64,000 nt of DNA, from positions 682,001 to 746,000 of the forward strand of contig CAWDZQ010000004.1 in assembly GCA_963807065.1 (NCBI GenBank). The letters run 5' to 3'. The first letter of the stretch is position 1, and the number at the start of each line of letters is the position of its first letter. Shown here one piece after another: positions 36,367 through 45,331 of the stretch. Below the pieces are notes generated by a model. The model was given only the letters and a program-made list of their open reading frames with translations. It ran no database searches and was not told where the DNA came from. Made by a program: the position numbers and the translations under genes. This DNA is from CAWAND01 sp963807065. GTDB taxonomy: Bacteria; Chloroflexota; Anaerolineae; Anaerolineales; E44-bin32.

Positions 36367-37137
36367 TCAGCTCACCGGCCAATGCCCGAATCAAGTGGGT
36401 GCGCACGCTCCAGGCCAAACGCAAGGCTCGTGACGAGGAGTCTCTGTTCATCGTCGAGGGCATCCGCTGGGCCGAGGAGGTGCTGGCCGCCGAATCCCCT
36501 GTCGCCCTGGTGCTTCACACCCCACATCTGGACGAGCGTGGCCGGGGCATGGTCAACCGCCTGGCGCGTCTTGGCGGAGAAGTTCTGCCCGTCAGCGACG
36601 ACGTGATGGCGGCGTGCTCCGACACACAGACACCGCAGGGGTTGTTGTTGGTCTTGCCCAAACCAAACCTCACGCCTCCTTCTTCGCCGACCTTGCTGCT
36701 CCTCCTGGATCGGCTATCCGACCCTGGGAACCTCGGGACCATCATGCGCACGGCGCTGGCGGCCGGGGTTGAAGCTGTCGGTCTCACCCCGGGCAGCGTC
36801 GACCCCTTCAACCCCAAGGTTGTGCGCGCCGCCATGGGCGCCCTGCTGCATCTCCCCCTGATGACGGTTGGGCCGGCAGATATCCGCGATTGGGCGGGTC
36901 CAACTCGGCTTTGGCGAACCCAAGCCGGAGAGGGGCGTCCCTACGATCAGATCGACTGGCGCGAACCGGCGGCGTTGGTGGTTGGGGGAGAGGCGCACGG
37001 CGTGACCGCCGAAATCGGCAGGGCGGTGCCCGACGCGAACTCATATTCCGATGCGAGGCGCAAGCAACTCGCTGAACGCCGCTATTGCCACGGCCGTGTT
37101 TCTATTCGAAATCAGGCGCCAACGAGGTCATCCATGA
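36363..37137 (+). pseudogene. SpoU/TrmH-family RNA 2'-O-methyltransferase, frameshifted
   Basis: The N-terminal and central parts read normally from ATG 36363: MISSPANARIKWVRTLQ, LVLHTPHLDERG, motif 1 LLDRLSDPGNLGTIMRTALA and motif 2 PAALVVGGEAHGV. After GRAVPD (about 37020-37040) the frame is lost. The conserved motif 3 continues in the +1 frame as HIPMRGASNSLNAAIATAVFLFEI, ending at TGA 37135-37137. An extra base must have been inserted. Its natural stop overlaps the ATG of the DUF711 gene (ATGA). The intact product would be 257 aa, methylating rRNA or tRNA ribose. The defect may be a sequencing indel rather than a true pseudogene. Confidence 0.8.
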
Positions 37138-38354
37138 TTGTTCGCTCTCTCACCGGTTTTGTAGATCCCGGCTGGCCCGTCGAACCCGAACGGCTCGACG
37201 GCCTGGCCAAGAGCCTCGACCAAGCACGCCAGGCATTGCAGGACGCAAACTACGAGGTCCAGAGTCTGCGCCTTGCCACCCCACCCCCTTCTGAGATGGG
37301 CCGCGCCGTGCCCCCTCAAGAGCGTGCCGAGTTCGCCCAGCGGTTGGAGGCCGAGGCGTTTGTCCACGGCATCGATTACGTGTCTATCGGGCCGGTGCTC
37401 CCCGACGAACCCAGGGGATTCGCCGTGGTGCCCGACATGCTCGCGGCGACCGAAACAGTGTTCACTTCGGCGATCATCGCCGACCCCGAGACGGGATTGT
37501 CTGTGGCCGCCGCCAGGGCTTCGGCCGACATCATCTTGCGCCTGGCGGAAATCCGCGAGAACGGGTTCGCCAATCTGCGTTTCGCCGCCTTGGCCAACGT
37601 GGGCGCTGGATCACCCTTCTTCCCCGCAGCCTACCACCGGCCCGGCCCGCCCGCCTTCGCCGTGGCTACCGAAGGTGCCGATCTGGCCATTGACGCCTTC
37701 CGCGATGTCCCCAGCCTGGCGCGCGGCCGACGCCGGCTGGTGAGCATGATCGAAGCCCATGCCGCCGCCATCCAACGGCTCCTGACGCCGGTCTCCCTGC
37801 AGAATGAGCTCCGCTTTTTGGGGATCGACTTCTCACTTGCCCCTTACCCCGACCATTTGCGCTCAATCGGCACAGCGCTCGAGTCGCTCGGACTGCCCGC
37901 CGTCGGCTTGCCGGGATCGGCTGCCGCCGTCGCCTATCTGGCAGATTGCCTTGACCGGGCGGATTTCTCCCGCACCGGATTCTGCGGCTTGCTGTTTCCC
38001 GTGCTCGAGGATTCAACCCTCGCCAACCGGGCGGCCGCCGGTCAGCTCACCATGACCGACCTGCTCCTTTACTCAACGCTGTGCGGCACGGGCCTGGACA
38101 CCATTCCGCTTCCGGGGGATGTCTCACCTGATGCCTTGACCGCTGTCTTGCTCGACCTGGGAGCGATCTCCCTCCGACACAACAAGCCTCTGACCGCCCG
38201 CCTGATGCCAATCCCCGGCAAATCGGCCGGAGACGAGGTGCATTTCGAATTCCCCTACTTCGCCGATTCGCGCGTCGTGGCACTGGTAGCCGAACCGCTG
38301 ACCGGCCTATTGAGCGGCTCCGGCATATTGGACATCGAACCTCACCGCCATTGA
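37134..38354 (+). CDS. DUF711 (UPF0210) family protein
   Basis: A 406-aa soluble protein. It begins MIVRSLTGFVDPGWPV and contains HGIDYVSIGPVLPDEPRGF, GFANLRFAALANVGAGSPFFPAAYH and the C-terminal GTGLDTIPLPGDVSPDAL, all typical of the DUF711 family. Known structures in this family resemble pyruvate-formate-lyase/ribonucleotide-reductase barrels, but no activity is established. The start at 37134 overlaps the end of the SpoU gene as ATGA. The upstream frameshift makes the two look like one 671-residue protein; I treat that as an artefact. Confidence 0.85.
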   Translation: MIVRSLTGFVDPGWPVEPERLDGLAKSLDQARQALQDANYEVQSLRLATPPPSEMGRAVPPQERAEFAQRLEAEAFVHGIDYVSIGPVLPDEPRGFAVVPDMLAATETVFTSAIIADPETGLSVAAARASADIILRLAEIRENGFANLRFAALANVGAGSPFFPAAYHRPGPPAFAVATEGADLAIDAFRDVPSLARGRRRLVSMIEAHAAAIQRLLTPVSLQNELRFLGIDFSLAPYPDHLRSIGTALESLGLPAVGLPGSAAAVAYLADCLDRADFSRTGFCGLLFPVLEDSTLANRAAAGQLTMTDLLLYSTLCGTGLDTIPLPGDVSPDALTAVLLDLGAISLRHNKPLTARLMPIPGKSAGDEVHFEFPYFADSRVVALVAEPLTGLLSGSGILDIEPHRH

Positions 38355-38369
38355 TGCACCGGAACTTGC

Positions 38370-38398
38370 TTGGCCCTTCCCGTCGGGGCCCTTAGAAT
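38370..38398 (+). promoter_or_regulatory. Putative promoter of pcrA
   Basis: TTGGCC (38370-38375), 17-bp spacer, TAGAAT (38393-38398), about 65 bp before the pcrA start. Confidence 0.5.
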
Positions 38399-38463
38399 GC
38401 GCGTCGACGGCAGTTAGGATTCGGCTGCCGAGTAAACACACTTCGCCGGAACAGCCAGGTCAT

Positions 38464-40626
38464 ATGCTGGATCAACTCAATCATCAACAAGAACAAGCCG
38501 TGACCACGCCCGAGGGCCCGACCCTGGTCCTTGCCGGGCCCGGGTCGGGCAAGACGCGCGTCCTGACCCACCGCATCGCCTTTTTGGCGTCAACCCGGGG
38601 ATCAGATCTGCGCTCGATCATGGCCGTAACCTTCACCAACAAGGCGGCACGCGAGATGCATACGCGTGTGCGCGATCTGCTGGCCACCACCAGCCCGGGC
38701 GGGGCCCAACGGCTGGACCTTGGCACATTCCATGCCCTGGCGGCGCGCATGCTCCGCCGCCACGCGGATCATCTGCCCGTGGGCAAGGAGTTTGTCATCT
38801 TTGATGACTCGGATCAAATGGGCCTGGTCAGGGATTGCATCAAGCAGTTGAACTTCGATCCCAAGCAGGTGCAGCCCGGCCGAGTCCTGGCGGCGATTTC
38901 GGCCGCCAAGAGTGAGTTAATTGACTGGCAACACTATTCGGCCAACACCTATTTCTCTGAGATCGTTCACCGCATCTACGAAGGTTATCAAACGCGGCTT
39001 CAAGCGAACAACGGCGTCGATTTTGATGATCTGTTGATGTACGCCGTGCAGCTGCTGCAGGCCCAGGACGGGGTGCGAGCCCAGTACCATCGCCGCTACG
39101 CCCACATTCTAGTGGACGAATTCCAGGACACCAATACCGCCCAATACGCCATGCTTCGGTTGCTGACACCTCCGTCGAAGGATGTGTTCGTGGTCGGGGA
39201 CGCCGACCAGTCGATCTACCGTTGGCGCGGCGCCGACTACCGAAATGTCCAGCGGTTCCAAAAGGACTATCCCGAGGCGCGCGTGATCCTCTTGGAGCAG
39301 AACTATCGCTCGACCCAGACCATTCTCGATGCAGCGATGTCGATTATCAACCGGCTCCCCAATCGGCATGTCAAGAGACTGTTCACCGACAGGGGACAAG
39401 GGACAACGATCGAACTCCACGAATCCTACGACGAGTCCGATGAGGCCCGCTTTGTCATCGAGACCATCGCCGCTCTGACCCACGCTGGCGAAGCCGAACC
39501 CGGCGAGTGCGCCGTGATGTACCGGACCAATGCGCAATCGCGGGCCGTAGAAGAGGTGTTTCTGCGGGCCGGTCTTCCCTATCGTCTGGTTGGAGCCCAG
39601 CGCTTCTACGGTCGGCGTGAGGTCAAGGACATCGTGGCCTACCTGCGGCTGGTGCACAACCCTCACGATCGTATCAGCCTGCTCAGGGTGCTCAACACTC
39701 CTTCGCGCGGCATCGGCGCCAAGACGGTTGAATCACTCATTCAAACCGCCGATCGCGCCGGTGTGTCGCCCGGGCAGGTGCTCCTGGAATTGGGTCAGGA
39801 GGGCGGAGCGTCATACGCTGAAGCCCTGGGCAGCCGCTCCGCTGCCGTGCTGACCGAATTCGGGCGCCTGCTTCCAGGCTGGCTCAAGGCCCTCGAGGCG
39901 CTTTCCCTGGCGGATCTCATCGACCAAATCATCCGTGACGTGGGATACCGCGAATACATCGACGATGGCAGCGAGGAAGGCACCGAGCGCTGGGACAACG
40001 TCGTCGAATTACGCAGGGTGGCCGAGGAGTTTCAGAACGTCGACTTGGGCGCATTCCTGGAACAGATCGCCCTGGTGTCGGATCAGGACACGCTGACCGA
40101 CGATCTCAACGCACCTATCCTGCTGACTTTGCACGCCGCCAAAGGGCTCGAGTTCCGGGTGGTGTTCATCATCGGCCTGGACGACGGGATGATCCCCCAC
40201 CAACGATCCTTCGATGATCCCGAAGCCATGGACGAAGAACGCAGGCTGTTCTATGTCGGCATCACTCGCGCCAAGGACCGACTGTACCTGGTCCGCTCCT
40301 TCCGGCGGAGTCTCTACGGCGCCTCGGCGATGAGCGAACCTTCGCGCTTCCTCTCCGACTTGCCGGCCGATATCATGTCCGGCGACTGGCTCGGCGGACA
40401 GACGGTCGAGCAGGCGAGCTACGCACGCCAAACCCGCTGGGAAACGCCTGCGGCACCGCGCCAATCGAGTTACCAGGCCGGGATGCGCGTGATCCATCCC
40501 ACGTTTGGCGAAGGGATTGTGATGGAGTCTAAGATCGATGGGGATGACGAAGAAGTTGTGGTGTCTTTCGAATCCGGAGACGTGAAGCACTTGCTTGCAT
40601 CTCTGGCCAATCTCGAGAGGGCCTAG
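38464..40626 (+). CDS. pcrA: ATP-dependent DNA helicase PcrA/UvrD
   Basis: A 720-aa superfamily 1A 3'-5' helicase for nucleotide-excision repair and replication-fork clearance. Motifs: Q-motif LNHQQEQAV; Walker A LAGPGSGKT (residues 23-31); motif Ia VTFTNKAAREM; motif II LVDEFQDTN; motif III VGDADQSIYRWRGAD; motif IV LEQNYRSTQ; motif V LTLHAAKGLEF; motif VI EERRLFYVGITRAK. The C-terminal Tudor-like tail (GMRVIHPTFGEGIVM) that binds RNA polymerase in PcrA is present. Normal length. Confidence 0.96.
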   Translation: MLDQLNHQQEQAVTTPEGPTLVLAGPGSGKTRVLTHRIAFLASTRGSDLRSIMAVTFTNKAAREMHTRVRDLLATTSPGGAQRLDLGTFHALAARMLRRHADHLPVGKEFVIFDDSDQMGLVRDCIKQLNFDPKQVQPGRVLAAISAAKSELIDWQHYSANTYFSEIVHRIYEGYQTRLQANNGVDFDDLLMYAVQLLQAQDGVRAQYHRRYAHILVDEFQDTNTAQYAMLRLLTPPSKDVFVVGDADQSIYRWRGADYRNVQRFQKDYPEARVILLEQNYRSTQTILDAAMSIINRLPNRHVKRLFTDRGQGTTIELHESYDESDEARFVIETIAALTHAGEAEPGECAVMYRTNAQSRAVEEVFLRAGLPYRLVGAQRFYGRREVKDIVAYLRLVHNPHDRISLLRVLNTPSRGIGAKTVESLIQTADRAGVSPGQVLLELGQEGGASYAEALGSRSAAVLTEFGRLLPGWLKALEALSLADLIDQIIRDVGYREYIDDGSEEGTERWDNVVELRRVAEEFQNVDLGAFLEQIALVSDQDTLTDDLNAPILLTLHAAKGLEFRVVFIIGLDDGMIPHQRSFDDPEAMDEERRLFYVGITRAKDRLYLVRSFRRSLYGASAMSEPSRFLSDLPADIMSGDWLGGQTVEQASYARQTRWETPAAPRQSSYQAGMRVIHPTFGEGIVMESKIDGDDEEVVVSFESGDVKHLLASLANLERA

Positions 40627-40676
40627 GAATCGGCGGAGGTTGCCTCGGTCCGGCCTGACTGGGAGCGTCCTGAAGC

Positions 40677-41669
40677 ATGAAGATATTCGTAACGGGTGGG
40701 GCTGGGTACATCGGCTCGGCGGCGGTCCAGCGTCTCCTAAACGCTGGCCATCAGGTCACCATCTACAATTCTCTGATCACCGGACATCGCGCCGCCGTGC
40801 CACAGGATGCCACCTTCATCCACGCCGACCTGGCCGATGGCGCCAAACTCAAGGTGGCCCTCGGGAGCCACGCCTACGACGCTGTCCTGCACTTCGCTGC
40901 GTTCATTGAGGCCGGGGAAAGCATGCACAACCCCGGCAAATACTTCCACAACAATCTGGTCCATTCGTTGGCCCTGATCGAGGCCAGTGTCCAAGCCGGC
41001 GTGGGGCGCTTCGTGCTTTCGTCGACGGCTGCCGTTTACGCCTCGAGCGATGAGCCCCTTTCGGAGACATCGCCTTTGGGGCCAGCCAACGTCTACGGCC
41101 AAACCAAGCTGATGATCGAACAGACGCTGGCATGGTATCGCCAGGTGCATGGGCTGCACTACGCTGCCCTGCGTTACTTCAACGCCGCCGGCGCCCTGCC
41201 TGATCGGGGCGAAGCCCACCAACCCGAAAGCCACTTGATCCCCTTGATGCTTCAGGTGGCACTTGGCAAGCGGACCCACATCAAGATCTACGGCACCGAT
41301 TACCCCACTCCGGACGGAACTTGTATCCGGGATTACATCCACCTGGCCGATCTGGTTGATGCCCACCTTCTTGCCCTGGACGCGCTCGAGACGCGGGATG
41401 AGCTTGTCTACAACCTGGGCACGGGCACCGGCTACTCCGTTCGGCAAGTACTGGAGACGGCGCGCCGGGTCACCGGCGAACCCATCCGCGCCGAAGAGGC
41501 CGACCGGCGGCCAGGTGACGCCCCGCGTCTTGTGTCTGCGGCCGACAAGATTTCAGAAGAGTTAGGATGGTCGCCAAACTACCCCGAGCTCGACCAGATC
41601 GTCGACAGCGCCTGGCGCTGGCACCGCACGCATCCGGAGGGGTACACCGACCACGCCGGACCCGCCTGA
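40677..41669 (+). CDS. galE: UDP-glucose 4-epimerase
   Basis: A 330-aa extended SDR enzyme that interconverts UDP-glucose and UDP-galactose. Features: NAD-binding FVTGGAGYIGSAAV at the N-terminus, VLHFAAFIEAGESM, Ser/Thr of SSTAAVYAS, catalytic YGQTK, RYFNAAGALPDRGEAH, and the late TPDGTCIRDYIHLADLVDAH, diagnostic for GalE. It supplies sugar nucleotides for envelope polysaccharides. It follows pcrA by 50 bp. Confidence 0.95.
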   Translation: MKIFVTGGAGYIGSAAVQRLLNAGHQVTIYNSLITGHRAAVPQDATFIHADLADGAKLKVALGSHAYDAVLHFAAFIEAGESMHNPGKYFHNNLVHSLALIEASVQAGVGRFVLSSTAAVYASSDEPLSETSPLGPANVYGQTKLMIEQTLAWYRQVHGLHYAALRYFNAAGALPDRGEAHQPESHLIPLMLQVALGKRTHIKIYGTDYPTPDGTCIRDYIHLADLVDAHLLALDALETRDELVYNLGTGTGYSVRQVLETARRVTGEPIRAEEADRRPGDAPRLVSAADKISEELGWSPNYPELDQIVDSAWRWHRTHPEGYTDHAGPA

Positions 41670-41672
41670 ATC

Positions 41673-41701
41673 TTCGGTCGACCGAACCCGCATGCTATAA
41701 T
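41673..41701 (+). promoter_or_regulatory. Putative promoter of icd
   Basis: TATAAT (41696-41701) with a weak TTCGGT (41673-41678) 17 bp upstream, just after the galE stop. Confidence 0.45.
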
Positions 41702-41782
41702 CCGCCGGGTTTGGCCCCGCGCCAGAACCGTCTTCCGGGGAGGCCCTCCCCGCAACATGATTGCCAGCCTGGAGCGCGCACC

Positions 41783-43084
41783 ATGCCTGACTTACAGCCC
41801 GAAATATCTTCCAACGGCCAGAGGATCGACGTCAAGAACGGGGCCATCCAGGTCCCCGATCGTCCCATCCTTCCCTTTATTGAGGGCGACGGTATCGGCC
41901 CCGACATCTGGGCGGCGGCTGTGCGAGTGTTCGACGCTGCCGTCGCTCAGGCCTACGGCGACCGCCGCCAGGTGGCGTGGATGGAGGTCCTCGCCGGGCA
42001 GAAAGCTTTCGACGCCACCGGCGAGTGGCTGCCCGAAGCCACCCTGCGCGCATTTCGCGACTTCCGTGTCGGTATCAAGGGCCCGCTGACCACGCCGATC
42101 GGCGGTGGCATCAGCTCCTTGAACGTCGCCCTGCGCAAAGCGCTCGACCTGTATGTGTGCCTGCGTCCCGTGCGCTACTACGCCGGAACGCCCACCCCGG
42201 TCAAGCACCCGGAAAAGGTCGACATGATCATCTTCCGCGAAAACACCGAGGATATCTACGCCGGGGTCGAGTTTGAATTGGGAACCGAAGCCAACCGGCA
42301 ATTCATGGCCTGGCTATCAGAGACGCTTCCGGAAGAGTACGCCAAGATCCGCTTCCCTGAAAGCTCGGGGATTGGCATCAAGCCCGTCTCGCGTGAGGGC
42401 AGCCAGCGGCTGGTGCGGGCAGCCATCCGCTATGCGCTGGATCACAAGCGCCGCTCGGTCACCCTGGTCCACAAAGGCAACATTATGAAGTACACCGAGG
42501 GCGCCTTCCGCAACTGGGGGTACGAAGTGGCTGAGCGCGAGTTCGGCGATGGCGTCTACACGTGGGCGCAGTGGAATCGGACCCAAAAGGCATCCGGGGA
42601 AGAGGCGGCCAACCTGGAACAGGCGGCCGCCTTGAAGGCGGGCAAGCTTCTGGTCAAAGACACCATCGCCGATATCGCCTTTCAGCAGACGATCACCCGC
42701 GCCGATGAATTCGATGTGATCGCCACTATGAACCTGAACGGCGATTACATCTCGGACGCGTTGGCGGCCCAGGTTGGCGGCATCGGTATCGCTCCCGGGG
42801 GCAACATTAACTACGAGACCGGTCATGCGATTTTCGAGGCCACCCACGGGACTGCCCCCAAGTACGCCGGACAGGACAAGGTCAACCCCGGCTCGGTCAT
42901 TTTGAGCGGCGAGTTGATGTTCCGCTACTTGGGTTGGGACGAGGCCGCCGATCTGATCGTGCGCGGCATCGAGGGCGCCATTCGCAGCAAGCAAGTGACA
43001 TACGACTTCCACAGGCTGATGGAAGGCGCCACGCTGCTCCCCACGTCGGCTTTTGGCGATGTCGTGATCGATTCCATGGCATGA
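41783..43084 (+). CDS. icd: Isocitrate dehydrogenase, probably NADP-dependent
   Basis: A 433-aa TCA-cycle enzyme. The start is ATG 41783; in-frame upstream sequence overlaps galE and is not protein-like. Family segments: PILPFIEGDGIGPDIW, the substrate loop GGISSLNVALRKALDLYVCLRPVRYYAGTP (with the regulatory Ser position), FRENTEDIYAGVEFE, KGNIMKYTEGAF, the metal-binding stretch near MNLNGDYISDALAAQVGG, and EATHGTAPKYAGQDKVNPGS near the cofactor site. The layout matches the E. coli-type homodimeric enzyme; the Lys-Tyr pattern there favours NADP. Confidence 0.95.
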   Translation: MPDLQPEISSNGQRIDVKNGAIQVPDRPILPFIEGDGIGPDIWAAAVRVFDAAVAQAYGDRRQVAWMEVLAGQKAFDATGEWLPEATLRAFRDFRVGIKGPLTTPIGGGISSLNVALRKALDLYVCLRPVRYYAGTPTPVKHPEKVDMIIFRENTEDIYAGVEFELGTEANRQFMAWLSETLPEEYAKIRFPESSGIGIKPVSREGSQRLVRAAIRYALDHKRRSVTLVHKGNIMKYTEGAFRNWGYEVAEREFGDGVYTWAQWNRTQKASGEEAANLEQAAALKAGKLLVKDTIADIAFQQTITRADEFDVIATMNLNGDYISDALAAQVGGIGIAPGGNINYETGHAIFEATHGTAPKYAGQDKVNPGSVILSGELMFRYLGWDEAADLIVRGIEGAIRSKQVTYDFHRLMEGATLLPTSAFGDVVIDSMA

Positions 43085-43118
43085 CCCGCCCGCCAAGCAT
43101 CGACTGCGCCCGTCTGCG

Positions 43119-43802
43119 ATGACCTCCGCCGAATCAAAAGCCCTGGCCGTCCATCAACGCCTGTACGAGACTTATGGCCAGCCGATGTGGCGAGTTCGCC
43201 TCCCACCGCTCGACGAGTTGGTGTCAACCATCCTTTCCCAGAACACCAATGATGTCAACCGAGATCGCGCCTTTGAAGCCCTGCGCAGCGCGTTTCCCAG
43301 TTGGGAGGAAGTGCGCGACGCCGAAGCCGGGGACGTCATCGAGGCCATCAAGACCGCCGGCCTAGCCAATCAAAAGGGGCCCCGCATTCAGGCCGTCCTT
43401 CGTCAGATCACCGACCAGAAGGGGTCACTTGATCTGGAGTTCCTTCGCGACCAACCGCCAGAACAGGTCCGCTCATGGCTGCTGAGTTTCAAGGGTGTGG
43501 GACCCAAGACGGCGGCTATCGTGATGCAATTTGCGCTCGATATGCCCGCCTTCCCCGTGGACACGCACATCCACCGTGTCACCCAGAGGCTTGGGCTGTG
43601 CCCCAAAGGGGCATCCGCCGACAAGGCACATAAAATCCTCGCCAGGCTCTTCCCTCCCGAGACCTATTATGCGGCTCATCTGAACATCATCCGGCACGGG
43701 CGGGAGGTGTGCAAAGCCCGCCGGCCGGAATGCCAGCGCTGCGTGCTGACTGATCTGTGCGCCTACTACCGAGAGAACCCAGCGCCGGCCGAGAAGGCTT
43801 GA
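43119..43802 (+). CDS. nth: Endonuclease III-like DNA glycosylase/AP lyase
   Basis: A 227-aa HhH-GPD enzyme of base-excision repair. Visible are the helix-hairpin-helix with catalytic Lys (SFKGVGPKTAAIVMQ) and the catalytic Asp (FPVDTHIHRVTQRLGL). The 4Fe-4S loop C-x6-C-x2-C-x5-C (CKARRPECQRCVLTDLC) is complete at the C-terminus. It acts on oxidised pyrimidines by family knowledge. It lies 34 bp after icd. Next gene 19 bp downstream. Confidence 0.93.
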   Translation: MTSAESKALAVHQRLYETYGQPMWRVRLPPLDELVSTILSQNTNDVNRDRAFEALRSAFPSWEEVRDAEAGDVIEAIKTAGLANQKGPRIQAVLRQITDQKGSLDLEFLRDQPPEQVRSWLLSFKGVGPKTAAIVMQFALDMPAFPVDTHIHRVTQRLGLCPKGASADKAHKILARLFPPETYYAAHLNIIRHGREVCKARRPECQRCVLTDLCAYYRENPAPAEKA

Positions 43803-43821
43803 CGAGCCAACCCAGACCATC

Positions 43822-44454
43822 ATGTCCGATCTGACCCCTGGCGACCGCTTTCCGCTCCAGCTTTACCATTTTGCCGTCAGCCGCTATCGCCGTCCGGCGA
43901 TGCTCTTGGCCCTGCTCTTGCTCGGCCTATGGTTCCCGGTCAGTCTCGACCTGCTCCCGTGGCCAAAGCCTCCCGAAGACGTCTGGCTCCTGGCGGGGGG
44001 GTTTGTCTCGGCCGCATTCTGGCTCTTCGTGTTGATTGGGCCCCGCCTGGCGTACGTCCAACCGCGGGGAGACCACCTCCGGCTCCAGACGCCAATCTAC
44101 CGCCTCAAGGTCTCTTACCGGCGCATCTTGAACACGCGCGCCGTTGAGCTTGCGAAGCTTCTCCCCCCGAGCAGCTTATCGAGCGGTAAACGACGCCTGC
44201 TTGCGCCATTCTACAACCGCACCGCCCTGGGGATCGACCTTGAGGGCTATCCGCTTCACCCGCTGCTCATGCGCCTCTTCCTACACGATCTGTTCTTTGC
44301 GCCCGGCCGACCCGGCCTGGTCCTGATCGTTCCGGATTGGATGCGCCTCAGCAATCAACTCTCAGACAGATTGCAGGTTTGGCGCGAGTCTCGTCGTCAT
44401 CGCTCGGCCCGTTCCGACGCCGCCGCCATCCTCGACGAGTCCGCCCAAGACTGA
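43822..44454 (+). CDS. Small membrane protein with PH-like cytosolic domain, unknown
   Basis: A 210-aa protein with two N-terminal membrane helices (AMLLALLLLGLWFPVSL and DVWLLAGGFVSAAFWLFVL). A beta-rich soluble part follows (YVQPRGDHLRLQTPIYRLKVSYRRI), as in PH-like bYDC/DUF304-type domains, with a charged C-terminal helix. The function is unknown. It follows nth by 19 bp and may be co-transcribed. Confidence 0.7.
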   Translation: MSDLTPGDRFPLQLYHFAVSRYRRPAMLLALLLLGLWFPVSLDLLPWPKPPEDVWLLAGGFVSAAFWLFVLIGPRLAYVQPRGDHLRLQTPIYRLKVSYRRILNTRAVELAKLLPPSSLSSGKRRLLAPFYNRTALGIDLEGYPLHPLLMRLFLHDLFFAPGRPGLVLIVPDWMRLSNQLSDRLQVWRESRRHRSARSDAAAILDESAQD

Positions 44455-44479
44455 GCCACCCCGCCCTGCATCTTCCGCT

Positions 44480-44497
44480 TTGTGAATTTCATCACAA
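44480..44497. promoter_or_regulatory. Rex/CRP-like palindromic operator (site 4)
   Basis: TTGTGA-ATTTCA-TCACAA. Its centre lies about 62 bp upstream of the transcription start predicted from TATACT (44539-44544), close to the -61.5 position of class I CRP activation. The accompanying -35 (GGTTGT) is poor, which would fit an activator-dependent promoter. Confidence 0.6.
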
Positions 44498-44590
44498 GAT
44501 GCCCCCGGTCGATCTGGTTGTCGGCGGCTCGCTCCCGGTATACTGATCATGTGGGCCGTAGAATGCTCAAGCATGCGAAAGGGAGATGAC

Positions 44591-45280
44591 ATGGCATTCC
44601 ACATGACCTGGTTTGGGCACGCAGCCTTCCAGGTTGAAACCGGGGGTAAAACTCTGCTGATCGATCCGTACCTCGGCGACAATCCTTCAGCCCAGGTCAG
44701 CCCCGACAGCCTGGCGCCGGACTTCATCCTCATTTCTCACGGTCACGGGGACCACGTGGGTGATGCAGTAGCCATTGCAAAGCGCAGCTCCGCCATGGTG
44801 ATCAGCAACTTCGAAATCGCCCATTGGTTCGAGGGCCAGGGCGTGCAGGCTCATGCCCAACATTTGGGCGGAGGACATCAGTACCCGTTCGGCTACCTCA
44901 AGCTGACCTTGGCCATCCACGGTTCGGCATTGCCCGACGGCTCCGACGGCGGCAACCCGGCTGGCTTCCTGCTCACCACCGGCGCCGGGGAGAAGATCTA
45001 TTTCGCGTGCGATACGGGCCTGTTCGGGGACATGCGCTTGATCGGCGAGGAGGGTATCGATCTGGCGGTGCTCCCCATCGGCGACAACTTCACCATGGGG
45101 CCCGACGACGCGTTGCGGGCGGTCAAGCTCATCCAGCCCAAGCATGTCATCCCGGTCCACTACGACACCTGGGAGTTGATCGCGCAGGACGCCCAGGCTT
45201 GGGCCGCCCGGGTTAGTAGCGAGACGGAGGCCGAGCCCCACGTGCTCCAGCCCGGCGACAGCTTCAGCCTGCCTGGCTGA
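44591..45280 (+). CDS. UPF0173 metal-dependent hydrolase (metallo-beta-lactamase fold)
   Basis: A 229-aa protein. The start is ATG 44591 after AAAGGGAG; the earlier ATG at 44549 lies at the predicted transcription start. Zn-binding motifs: TWFGHAAFQVE, HxHxDH in LISHGHGDHVGDA, the later CDTGLFGDM and HVIPVHYDTW. This matches the YtkL/UPF0173 family of hydrolases with unknown substrate. A Rex/CRP-like palindrome lies near -62 of its promoter. Confidence 0.88.
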   Translation: MAFHMTWFGHAAFQVETGGKTLLIDPYLGDNPSAQVSPDSLAPDFILISHGHGDHVGDAVAIAKRSSAMVISNFEIAHWFEGQGVQAHAQHLGGGHQYPFGYLKLTLAIHGSALPDGSDGGNPAGFLLTTGAGEKIYFACDTGLFGDMRLIGEEGIDLAVLPIGDNFTMGPDDALRAVKLIQPKHVIPVHYDTWELIAQDAQAWAARVSSETEAEPHVLQPGDSFSLPG

Positions 45281-45331
45281 CCCGGACAGAGCTCGTCCAG
45301 ATTCGGGGGGCGTGTGCCCAGCAGCTAAGGA

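Noticed and set aside
36339..38354. Single 671-aa SpoU-DUF711 fusion protein
   Set aside because: The true SpoU motif 3 is in another frame and ends in an ATGA overlap with the DUF711 start, so the fusion is produced by a frameshift.
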